Both the position numbers and the translations under genes were made by a program. The notes beneath the pieces were generated by a model. That model did no database searches. It worked only from the letters and a program-made list of their open reading frames with translations, and was not told the origin of the DNA. Below are positions 1-6,699 of a stretch of DNA of 26,149 bases, piece after piece; position 1 is the first letter of the stretch, and every line of letters begins with the position of its first letter. The DNA is from an uncultured Lachnospiraceae bacterium (GTDB lineage: Bacteria; Bacillota; Clostridia; Lachnospirales; Lachnospiraceae), in contig CAJUJM010000027.1 of NCBI GenBank assembly GCA_910586755.1, positions 1-26,149 on the forward strand, given 5' to 3'.

Positions 1-7
1 AAATCAC

Positions 8-35
8 TTTACGGTAAGTGAAATTATGCTATAAT
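8..35 (+). promoter_or_regulatory. sigma-A promoter of ppdK
   Basis: TTTACG (8-13) and TATAAT (30-35) are separated by 16 bp, and TG at 27-28 makes an extended -10. Transcription should begin near position 42, leaving a leader of about 158 nt before ppdK. The -35, the -10 and the ACGAAAG just after the -10 recur in the promoter at 14933-14961. Confidence 0.75.
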
Positions 36-56
36 ATTTACGAAAGACATTAATAG

Positions 57-122
57 CAAGCGCATATATAGAAGAACCCAAAGAGTAGACAAGCCCTAAG
101 GGTTTTTCTATATGTGCGCTTG
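57..122 (+). promoter_or_regulatory. long leader hairpin in the ppdK 5' UTR
   Basis: Arms 57-79 and 100-122 are complementary over 23 bp with two mismatches, enclosing a 20-nt loop. No U-run follows the right arm, so it is not a simple terminator. The loop also contains CCC (94-96), which can pair with GGG (100-102) just before a run of T, a small alternative hairpin that competes with the long stem. A second hairpin (CCGGAA...TTCCGG, about 137-166) lies between it and the ribosome site. Stabilising or attenuating roles are inference. Confidence 0.6.
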
Positions 123-199
123 TAAAGGCACACAGCCGGAAGTGCAGCTCTGCAGCAGATTCCGGTTGCCACACTCAAACTTTTAGGAGGAATTTATCG

Positions 200-2824
200 A
201 TGGCAAAATGGGTTTATTTGTTCAAAGAAGGCAATGCCGACATGAGAAACCTGTTAGGCGGCAAGGGCGCAAACCTGGCTGAGATGACGAATTTAGGTCT
301 TCCGGTTCCCCAGGGTTTCACCATTACCACCGAGGCTTGTACTCAGTATTATGAGGACGGCCGTGTAATCAATGACGAAATTATGGGTCAGATTATGGAG
401 TACATTACCAAGATGGAGGAGATTACCGGCAAGAAGTTCGGCGATAAGGAAAATCCCCTTCTGGTTTCTGTTCGCTCCGGCGCACGTGCATCCATGCCTG
501 GTATGATGGACACCATCTTAAACCTGGGTCTGAATGAAGAAGTAGTAGAAGTTTTGGCAGCTAAGTCCGGCAATCCCCGTTGGGCATGGGACTGCTACAG
601 AAGATTTATCCAGATGTTCTCCGACGTTGTTATGGAAGTTGGAAAGAAATATTTTGAAGAGCTTATCGATAAGATGAAAGCTGAGAAGGGCGTTACTCAG
701 GACGTTGATCTGACTGCTGACGACTTAAAGGAGCTGGCTAATCAGTTTAAGGCTGAGTACAAGGCTAAGATTGGGGAAGACTTCCCCACCGATCCCAAGG
801 TTCAGCTTATGGAAGCTGTTAAGGCCGTATTCCGTTCCTGGGACAACCCCAGAGCAAATGTATACCGCCGCGACAACGATATTCCCTATTCCTGGGGTAC
901 TGCTGTAAACGTACAGATGATGGCATTCGGCAACATGGGTGAGACTTCCGGTACCGGCGTTGCCTTCACCCGCGATCCTGCTACCGGCGAGAAGCACCTG
1001 ATGGGCGAGTTCTTAATGAACGCACAGGGTGAGGACGTAGTAGCCGGTGTACGTACACCCCAGAAGATTGATCAGTTAAAAGAAGTTATGCCGGAAGTTT
1101 ACGACCAGTTTGTAGGCATCTGCAATACCCTGGAAGATCATTACCGCGATATGCAGGATATGGAGTTTACCATTGAGGATAAGAAGCTGTATATGCTTCA
1201 GACCCGTAATGGCAAGAGAACTGCAAAGGCTGCGTTAAAGATTGCCTGCGACTTAGTTGATGAGGGCATGATCACTGAGGAAAAGGCTGTTAAGATGATT
1301 GACCCGAGAAACTTAGACACCCTGCTCCATCCTCAGTTTGACGCTGAAGCATTAAAGAAGGCTGAGCCGGTTGCCAAGGCTCTGGCTGCATCTCCGGGCG
1401 CTGCCTGCGGTAAGATTGTATTTACTGCAGAGGACGCAAAAGAGTGGAAGGCAAAAGGCGAGAAGGTTGTTCTGGTTCGTCTGGAGACCTCTCCTGAAGA
1501 TATTGAAGGTATGAAAGCTGCTCAGGGTATCCTGACTGTCCGCGGCGGTATGACCTCTCATGCAGCAGTAGTTGCCCGCGGCATGGGTACTTGCTGTGTA
1601 TCTGGCTGCTCTGATATTGCTATGGATGAAGCAAACAAGAAGTTTGTTCTGGGCGGCAAAGAGTATCATGAGGGCGACTGGCTGTCCATCGACGGATCTA
1701 CCGGTAAGATTTACGACGGCATCATTCCCACTGTAGATGCTACCATCGCTGGTGAATTCGGCAGAATCATGGCTTGGGCTGACAAGTACAGAAGATTAAA
1801 AGTAAGAACCAACGCTGACACTCCGGCTGATGCTAAGAAGGCAAGAGAGTTAGGCGCAGAAGGTATCGGCCTTTGCCGTACCGAGCATATGTTCTTTGAG
1901 GGCGACAGAATTGACGCATTCCGTGAGATGATCTGCTCTGACACTGTAGAAGAGAGAGAAGCAGCCCTGGAGAAGATTCTTCCCGTACAGCAGGGTGACT
2001 TTGAAAAGTTATACGAGGCTCTGGAAGGCAACCCGGTTACCATCCGTTTCTTAGACCCGCCGCTGCATGAGTTTGTTCCCACAGAAGAAGCTGACATTGA
2101 GAAGCTGGCAAACTCTCAGGGTAAGACTGTTGAGCAGATTAAGAACATTATTGACTCCCTCCACGAGTTTAACCCCATGATGGGCCACCGCGGATGCCGT
2201 CTGGCAGTTACCTATCCGGAGATTGCCAAGATGCAGACCAAGGCAGTGATCCGTGCTGCTATTAACGTAAAGAAAGCTCATCCGGACTGGAATCTGGTAC
2301 CGGAGATCATGATTCCGTTAATTGGCGATGTAAAAGAGTTAAAGTATGTTAAGAAGTTTGTAGTAGAGACCGCTGACGCTGAAATCGCAGCAGCAGGTAT
2401 CGACTTAAAGTACGAAGTAGGTACTATGATTGAGATCCCGAGAGCAGCATTAACTGCTGACGAGATTGCAAAAGAGGCTGAGTTCTTCTGCTTCGGTACC
2501 AACGACTTAACTCAGATGACCTATGGCTTCTCCCGTGACGATGCAGGCAAGTTCCTGAACGCTTACTATGATGCCAAGATCTTCGAGAACGATCCCTTCG
2601 CCAAGTTGGATCAGACCGGCGTTGGCAAGCTGATGGAAATGTCTATCAAGTTAGGCAAGCCGGTACGTCCCGACATGCATGTAGGTATCTGCGGCGAGCA
2701 CGGCGGCGATCCGTCTTCCGTAGAGTTCTGCCACAAGATTGGCCTGGATTATGTATCCTGCTCACCGTTCCGCGTGCCCATCGCAAGATTGGCAGCAGCG
2801 CAGGCAGCGATTAACGAAGGCTAA
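200..2824 (+). CDS. ppdK: pyruvate, phosphate dikinase
   Basis: Interconverts pyruvate, ATP and phosphate with phosphoenolpyruvate, AMP and pyrophosphate in the cytosol. In fermentative clostridia it commonly runs in the ATP-forming glycolytic direction. The 874 residues match the length of the characterised Clostridium symbiosum enzyme. Visible parts are the N-terminal ATP-grasp nucleotide-binding region (about 1-355), the swivelling phosphohistidine domain with GGMTSHAAV (catalytic His 454), and the C-terminal PEP/pyruvate TIM barrel with GICGEHGGDP (acid/base Cys 831). The ATG start follows AGGAGG (185-190) by 9 nt. It is monocistronic, with a strong promoter, structured leader and terminator. 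Its last 33 bp before the stop recur at 3595-3627 beyond a toxin-antitoxin pair. The identification is secure. Confidence 0.98.
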   Translation: MAKWVYLFKEGNADMRNLLGGKGANLAEMTNLGLPVPQGFTITTEACTQYYEDGRVINDEIMGQIMEYITKMEEITGKKFGDKENPLLVSVRSGARASMPGMMDTILNLGLNEEVVEVLAAKSGNPRWAWDCYRRFIQMFSDVVMEVGKKYFEELIDKMKAEKGVTQDVDLTADDLKELANQFKAEYKAKIGEDFPTDPKVQLMEAVKAVFRSWDNPRANVYRRDNDIPYSWGTAVNVQMMAFGNMGETSGTGVAFTRDPATGEKHLMGEFLMNAQGEDVVAGVRTPQKIDQLKEVMPEVYDQFVGICNTLEDHYRDMQDMEFTIEDKKLYMLQTRNGKRTAKAALKIACDLVDEGMITEEKAVKMIDPRNLDTLLHPQFDAEALKKAEPVAKALAASPGAACGKIVFTAEDAKEWKAKGEKVVLVRLETSPEDIEGMKAAQGILTVRGGMTSHAAVVARGMGTCCVSGCSDIAMDEANKKFVLGGKEYHEGDWLSIDGSTGKIYDGIIPTVDATIAGEFGRIMAWADKYRRLKVRTNADTPADAKKARELGAEGIGLCRTEHMFFEGDRIDAFREMICSDTVEEREAALEKILPVQQGDFEKLYEALEGNPVTIRFLDPPLHEFVPTEEADIEKLANSQGKTVEQIKNIIDSLHEFNPMMGHRGCRLAVTYPEIAKMQTKAVIRAAINVKKAHPDWNLVPEIMIPLIGDVKELKYVKKFVVETADAEIAAAGIDLKYEVGTMIEIPRAALTADEIAKEAEFFCFGTNDLTQMTYGFSRDDAGKFLNAYYDAKIFENDPFAKLDQTGVGKLMEMSIKLGKPVRPDMHVGICGEHGGDPSSVEFCHKIGLDYVSCSPFRVPIARLAAAQAAINEG

Positions 2825-2878
2825 GTAATCGTATAGTGGTATGATAACGGCTACTAGATATAGTATGAGGTAAAATTT

Positions 2879-2918
2879 GAGAGATATCTGACAGTAACAT
2901 GTTAGGTATCTCTCTTTT
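2879..2918 (+). terminator. terminator after ppdK
   Basis: An 11-bp GAGAGATA-type stem (2879-2889 with 2904-2914, one G-U pair) is followed by TTTT. Most of the left side (2851-2906) recurs in degenerate form at 3980-4034, where the right arm is lost. Confidence 0.75.
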
Positions 2919-2964
2919 CAATGTGGAAATAAAGATAAGGTTTTTGTAAATGTAGTGATCTGTA

Positions 2965-2993
2965 TTGATTTTTAATTGATATTGATATATAAT
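2965..2993 (+). promoter_or_regulatory. promoter and likely operator of the toxin-antitoxin pair
   Basis: TTGATT (2965-2970) and TATAAT (2988-2993) have ideal 17-bp spacing. TTGAT occurs three times across the region, a plausible set of half-sites for the ribbon-helix-helix antitoxin, which usually represses its own operon. The operator reading is inferred. Confidence 0.6.
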
Positions 2994-3015
2994 TTAAAAA
3001 AAGTGAGGTGAAGGT

Positions 3016-3285
3016 ATGGCAAATGTATCAATTCGTGTTGATGATGTAGTAAAACAGAGAGCAGAAAGTATATGCTCTGATTTAGGTATGAGTTTATCTA
3101 CAGCTACAAATTTATTTTACAAAAAATTGATAAGTTATGGTGGGATACCTTTTGAATTGAGGGTAGATCCTTTTTATAGTGAAGAGAATCAGGCACATTT
3201 GGAAAAAGTAATTAATAATTATAACCACGGAAAATCAAATCCTGTTTATAAGAGGATAGAAGAATTGGAGGAAATGGAGAGCTGA
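3016..3285 (+). CDS. RelB/DinJ-family antitoxin
   Basis: An 89-residue protein with the N-terminal ribbon-helix-helix pattern of RelB/DinJ antitoxins (ANVSIRVDDVVKQRAESIC, then the helix around GMSLSTATNLF), and an acidic C-terminal tail of the kind that wraps the toxin. It should bind and neutralise the toxin encoded 4 bp downstream and repress the operon. The start follows GAGGTG (3005-3010). The gene is clearly more AT-rich than ppdK and its codon use differs, which points to acquisition by transfer. The family call is strong; partner and autoregulation are inferred from gene order. Confidence 0.88.
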   Translation: MANVSIRVDDVVKQRAESICSDLGMSLSTATNLFYKKLISYGGIPFELRVDPFYSEENQAHLEKVINNYNHGKSNPVYKRIEELEEMES

Positions 3286-3289
3286 TATA

Positions 3290-3553
3290 ATGAACCTTTT
3301 ATTTCTTCCAGAGGCATGGGAAGATTATTTGTATTGGCAAGGGCAAGATAAAAAAACCTTAAAAAGAATTAATACATTGATAAGAGATATCATGAGAGAT
3401 CATTATCACGGATTAGGAAAACCAGAACCTCTAAAAGGAAATTTATCAGGATGGTGGAGCAGGAGGATTGATGAAAGCAACAGGATGGTTTATAAGATAG
3501 AAAACGGTATGTTGCTTGTGGCTGAATGCAGGAGTCATTATTCTGATAAATAA
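3290..3553 (+). CDS. yoeB: YoeB/Txe-family mRNA endoribonuclease toxin
   Basis: The 87 residues align without gaps over the first 84 positions to E. coli YoeB as I know it. The residues used for ribosome-dependent mRNA cleavage are all present: Glu46 (GKPEP), Arg65 (SNRMVY) and the terminal His83-Tyr84 (CRSHY), as is NLSGWWSRRI before Arg65. It is expected to be an active translation-blocking RNase held in check by the upstream antitoxin. The classic YoeB partner is a YefM/Phd-type antitoxin, whereas here it is RelB/DinJ-type. No terminator is seen directly after it; a duplicated ppdK 3' end follows after about 40 bp. Confidence 0.93.
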   Translation: MNLLFLPEAWEDYLYWQGQDKKTLKRINTLIRDIMRDHYHGLGKPEPLKGNLSGWWSRRIDESNRMVYKIENGMLLVAECRSHYSDK

Positions 3554-3594
3554 CTAAATTGTCAGATGGCAATAAAAGATAGCTATTCCAAGGC

Positions 3595-3632
3595 GGCAGC
3601 AGCACAGGCGGCGATTAACGAAGGCTAGTAAT
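3595..3632 (+). repeat. duplicated 3' end of ppdK
   Basis: Positions 3595-3627 match 2791-2823 at 31 of 33 bases, and GTAAT follows the stop in both copies. In frame it encodes AAAQAAINEG and a stop, the exact ppdK C-terminus. It is a remnant with no gene body, left on the far side of the toxin-antitoxin insert. Confidence 0.9.
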
Positions 3633-3664
3633 AGCAAAAAGTGTTAAAAATACTGTAAAATCAA

Positions 3665-3694
3665 GGACTTTGGCTTCGGCCAGAGTTCTTTTTT
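3665..3694 (+). terminator. intrinsic terminator, probably the original ppdK terminator
   Basis: A 10-bp stem (3665-3674 with 3679-3688) is capped by a TTCG tetraloop and followed by TTTTTT. It lies 37 bp after the duplicated ppdK stop, as expected if the toxin-antitoxin segment separated ppdK from it. Confidence 0.85.
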
Positions 3695-3752
3695 CGCCTT
3701 AAAACAGTAATTTTGAGTGTAATTTTGGTCAATACAGAGTGATTTTTGATGA

Positions 3753-3887
3753 AATCAGGAAAATAGATACTATAAAAGACTAAGTGACACTGATACTTAT
3801 AAAGAAGAAAATTTTTTTGCTGATGCACAAGGACAAAAACCTACTGGAAAATTATGTATAATTAGGAGTGCTGATTATAGTGGTTAA
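3753..3887 (+). pseudogene. possible decayed coding fragment
   Basis: An open frame of 44 codons with no start, ending in a stop at 3885. Its tail reads like real protein (FFADAQGQKPTGKLCIIRS). I recognise no family. The rest of 3554-4148 holds the ppdK tail copy, a terminator, a degenerate repeat (3980-4034) and the next promoter; otherwise it is AT-rich with no gene that I can see. Confidence 0.2.
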
Positions 3888-3979
3888 AATTCATTTAGAT
3901 TATTTATTTATGAATAAGTTTATTTATTATTAAAAATATCAGAAATCTCCATACGGTAAAAACGGCTTCTGAAAGCACT

Positions 3980-4034
3980 CTAGTAGATATAATGTAGTGT
4001 AAAATTTGAGAGATATTCAACAGTAAAATGTTGG
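3980..4034 (+). repeat. degenerate copy of the ppdK downstream region
   Basis: Aligns with 2851-2906, sharing the unbroken core TAAAATTTGAGAGATAT and similar flanks. A roughly 12-bp insertion precedes it (after AACGGC), and the terminator's right arm is missing here. Confidence 0.7.
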
Positions 4035-4092
4035 CGCGGCACGAAAGAGATTGGCGGAAGTCCACGATGCCGCATTTTCCAGATATTACTCA

Positions 4093-4122
4093 TTTACAAA
4101 CGTATGTTCTCTATGCTATGAT
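4093..4122 (+). promoter_or_regulatory. promoter with LexA-like box
   Basis: TTTACA (4093-4098) and TATGAT (4117-4122, extended by TG at 4114) are 18 bp apart. In the spacer, AAACGTATGTTC (4098-4109) differs at one base from the Gram-positive LexA/DinR box GAAC-N4-GTTC. Confidence 0.6.
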
Positions 4123-4157
4123 AGGACTACGCCAAATAGGGAAGAGGGGTGCTGAGA

Positions 4158-4430
4158 GTGGAAAGCATACTGTGCGTTAATATTCCGGTACAGATGATTT
4201 CCTGTACGGATACAAATGGAAAAATTACACCAATGAGATTCCGGTTTCGTGACAAAACAGGAGAGCTCATTACGGTTACCATAGATAAAGTGTTGTCCGA
4301 AGATCAGGACAGAAACAGGGTCGGAGTGAATTTCTCATGTGCAGCCATGGTTTATGGCGTCAGGAAGACATTCGATCTCTGGTACAATTATTTTGCTCAT
4401 GAGTGGCATCTTTCCCGCCTGCACGTTTAG
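4158..4430 (+). CDS. small conserved-looking protein, possible SOS gene
   Basis: About 90 residues with no named family that I can assign. The body (ISCTDTNGKITPMRFRFRD, then an ITVTIDKVLS segment and a VGVNFSCAAMVYG segment) looks like a small beta-rich domain, with aromatic residues near the end (WYNYFAHEWHLSR). Two GTG starts are possible. I prefer 4158 because GAGGGG (4144-4149) sits 8 nt before it; 4149 would overlap that site. The stop overlaps the stop of the opposing YolD gene within TTAG (4427-4430). A LexA-like box in its promoter and its position beside a Y-family polymerase suggest a DNA-damage role; function is unknown. Confidence 0.7.
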   Translation: MESILCVNIPVQMISCTDTNGKITPMRFRFRDKTGELITVTIDKVLSEDQDRNRVGVNFSCAAMVYGVRKTFDLWYNYFAHEWHLSRLHV

Positions 4431-4873
4431 TACGGCGAGTATTCTGCGTTTTGAAACAGCTCTCCCCGGATAGAAAAAATATGCTTGATGGGGAGAACGG
4501 TTCCGTCCGTAAAAATAATCTGATGGGAATATTCATCAATTTTCTTTATTCTTCCGCGGGCAGTCACATAGGCCCCTCCGGTCTTTTTGGAATCTGGCTG
4601 AAAGTATACAATTTCACATTCTGGTTTCTGCTCCAGATTTTTCCTTATTAACTGAAGCTGCTCATCCAACTGCTCTTTCTTATCTTCATCCAGCTGGATA
4701 AAAGAGTCAGTCAGACGGGCTGCTTCCTGGGTGGCATCCTCATGCCCGGTGAGGGCGGCAAAAGGTGAAAACTGTGCTGCACGGTTTAAAAGTGACATTT
4801 GAGGATGCTTTTTTGATATATGGCGGGGAAGGTTGATAATGTCATCATATTTGTGTTCATCGGTATATTTCAT
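4427..4873 (-). CDS. YolD-like protein
   Basis: 148 residues. The N-terminus (YDDIINLPRHISKKHPQMS, RAAQFSPFAALTGHEDA) and the C-terminal beta-strand region (ARGRIKKIDEYSHQIIFTDG) match the YolD-like family, which is regularly encoded beside UvrX/DinB-type Y-family polymerases in Firmicutes and thought to modulate them. It overlaps the upstream polymerase gene by ATGA (4870-4873), so translation is coupled. Biochemical function is not known. The predicted central helix (about 55-90, rich in Glu, Lys and Gln) could mediate contact with the polymerase; that is inference. Confidence 0.8.
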   Translation of the reverse strand: MKYTDEHKYDDIINLPRHISKKHPQMSLLNRAAQFSPFAALTGHEDATQEAARLTDSFIQLDEDKKEQLDEQLQLIRKNLEQKPECEIVYFQPDSKKTGGAYVTARGRIKKIDEYSHQIIFTDGTVLPIKHIFSIRGELFQNAEYSPY

Positions 4874-6396
4874 TCTTTATGGCCTCCAATCTGACGGTTT
4901 CGTTCTATAGTAGTCGCTCCCTCCTGGAGATTCATTCCCTTTAAAATCGCATTTTTTCCGAACTTTTTTTTGACGGACAGCATTGCTTCCTGAAGTTTCT
5001 TTTCTTTGGACAGTCTTTCCTCCTCCTCTTTCCGCTCCTTCTCCAAAACGGCGTAATCCGTAAACAGATTCAGCTGCTCAAAGTTTTCTGCTTTTTTCGC
5101 TTGTGCTTCATCAATCAGATGGTTGGCCGCAACCGTTACGCGGCGGATTAAGAGATTAGGATTTATAATCCGGTCATACAGATCCATGACTGCATCCGTA
5201 ATGATTTGTGTGGAGGAGGTCTGACGGTTCAGATTGACGGTTCCGTGGGCAGGTTTAGGGATTTTTCTCCCATAATGGTCCGTTGCGATTTCGCCCTTAT
5301 AATGACTCTTGATTTTACTGTCGGTAAGGTTGTCAATATCGTAGCCGATAGTAAGAACCATCTGATCCGTAACGGATTTCTTTTCCACCAAATCAAGAAC
5401 CAACAGATCGGTCATTTCTTTAACGATTAATTTCGCTTTTTCTGAATCATAGGGACACTGCAGGACCTGACCGGAACAGATGCTGTTGGTTTCCGGCTTG
5501 TAGGATTTGATAAGATCCATGGTTACCGGTTCCCACCCCCAGGCATGGTCGATGAGAAGTTCTGCGTTAACCCCGAACATATTATATAAAAGGTCTTCAT
5601 TATGGTATTCATGGGGACCGCCTAATGAGCAGCGCGCAATGTCACCCATGGTAAAGAGGCCGGCAGATTCCAATTTCTTCTGGTATCCGCGCCCGACTCT
5701 CCAAAAGTCAGTAAGGGGACGATGGTTCCATAAAAGTCTCCGATAGCTTATCTCATCCAGTTCCGCAATGCGTACCCCATGCTGGTCCGGCGCGGTATGC
5801 TTTGCCACAATATCCATCGCTACCTTGCATAGATACAAATTGGTTCCAATGCCGGCAGTTGCCGTGATCCCTGAACTGTCAAGCACATCCCGTATAATCT
5901 TGGATGCCAGTTCTTTTGGCGTCATTCCATAAGTTTTCAGATAATGAGTCACATCCATAAATACTTCATCAATGGAATAGACATGAATGTCTTCCGGAGC
6001 GATATACTTCAAATAAGTCTTATAGATAATCGTGCTGTATTCCAGGTAAAATGCCATTCTGGGCGGCGCAATGATATAGGAAAGCTCCAGCTCAGGATGT
6101 TCTGCCAGTTCTGGCGCAGAGTATGAGGAACCGGTAAACTGCCTGCCAGGAGCTTTGTTCCTCCGCCAGGCGTTCACTTCCTTTACTCGCTGGACTACTT
6201 CAAATAATCTTGCCCTTCCAGAGATGCCGTATGATTTCAGAGAGGGGGAGACGGCAAGGCAGATGGTTTTCTCTGTGCGTGAGGCGTCTGCAACCACAAG
6301 ATTGGTAGTTAAAGGATCTAACTGCCTTTCCATACATTCTACAGATGCGTAAAATGATTTCAAATCTATGGCAATGTAAACATGATTACTTTGCAT
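4870..6396 (-). CDS. Y-family DNA polymerase (UmuC/DinB/UvrX-like)
   Basis: A 508-residue translesion polymerase. Catalytic acidic residues are visible at Asp11 (IAIDLKSFYASVE) and Asp143-Glu144 (YSIDEVFMDV). The palm/fingers segment follows, then the thumb helix-hairpin-helix (FWRVGRGYQKKLESAGLFTMGDIA). The C-terminal region (about 300-430) corresponds to the little-finger domain, with a charged Glu/Lys-rich tail after 450. It copies past damaged bases with low fidelity. The start is supported by AAGGGGG just upstream. It leads the operon with yolD (ATGA overlap). The promoter carries a near-consensus LexA box, so damage induction is likely. It resembles the UvrX/UmuC-like branch more than DinB, but I cannot fix the subfamily. 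Confidence 0.93.
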   Translation of the reverse strand: MQSNHVYIAIDLKSFYASVECMERQLDPLTTNLVVADASRTEKTICLAVSPSLKSYGISGRARLFEVVQRVKEVNAWRRNKAPGRQFTGSSYSAPELAEHPELELSYIIAPPRMAFYLEYSTIIYKTYLKYIAPEDIHVYSIDEVFMDVTHYLKTYGMTPKELASKIIRDVLDSSGITATAGIGTNLYLCKVAMDIVAKHTAPDQHGVRIAELDEISYRRLLWNHRPLTDFWRVGRGYQKKLESAGLFTMGDIARCSLGGPHEYHNEDLLYNMFGVNAELLIDHAWGWEPVTMDLIKSYKPETNSICSGQVLQCPYDSEKAKLIVKEMTDLLVLDLVEKKSVTDQMVLTIGYDIDNLTDSKIKSHYKGEIATDHYGRKIPKPAHGTVNLNRQTSSTQIITDAVMDLYDRIINPNLLIRRVTVAANHLIDEAQAKKAENFEQLNLFTDYAVLEKERKEEEERLSKEKKLQEAMLSVKKKFGKNAILKGMNLQEGATTIERNRQIGGHKE

Positions 6397-6461
6397 GTGT
6401 ATTCCCCCTTCCGCACAGAAATCGCGGTTCTACTCCTGCCCCGCTGAAAATTTACAAAAAT

Positions 6462-6483
6462 ATTATAACAGAATATCTGTTCG
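6462..6483 (-). promoter_or_regulatory. -10 element and LexA-like box of the polymerase operon
   Basis: On the minus strand, CGAACAGATATTCT (6470-6483) differs by one base from GAAC-N4-GTTC and lies immediately upstream of TATAAT (6462-6467). The -35 is poor, as is common at repressor-controlled promoters. The rest of 6397-6699 holds an inverted repeat (6514-6525 with 6540-6549) and the divergent MATE promoter. Confidence 0.65.
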
Positions 6484-6591
6484 ATTTCATCACTTTTTTA
6501 TAATCCTGAATTATTTTTCCACGTGATCGAATTTTTAAGCACGGAAAAATCTGTTTTTAAAATTGTGCTGTAACTGTAAAAAATACGGGGA

Positions 6592-6653
6592 ATGACTTTT
6601 CGAGTGTTTCATGGTAGAATATAACGAGTTGTTGGGGTAAAAAGTATTTTACC
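6592..6653 (+). promoter_or_regulatory. promoter and leader hairpin of the first MATE gene
   Basis: ATGACT (6592-6597) and TAGAAT (6615-6620) are 17 bp apart. A perfect 7-bp hairpin (GGTAAAA 6636-6642 with TTTTACC 6647-6653) follows in the leader and could also be a DNA operator. Confidence 0.5.
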
Positions 6654-6699
6654 GCTGACATCATCATGAAATGATACCAGAAAGGAACTTTTAACAATT

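Noticed and set aside
388..2502. Minus-strand frames across ppdK
   Set aside because: They mirror the strong codon bias of ppdK and have no ribosome sites.
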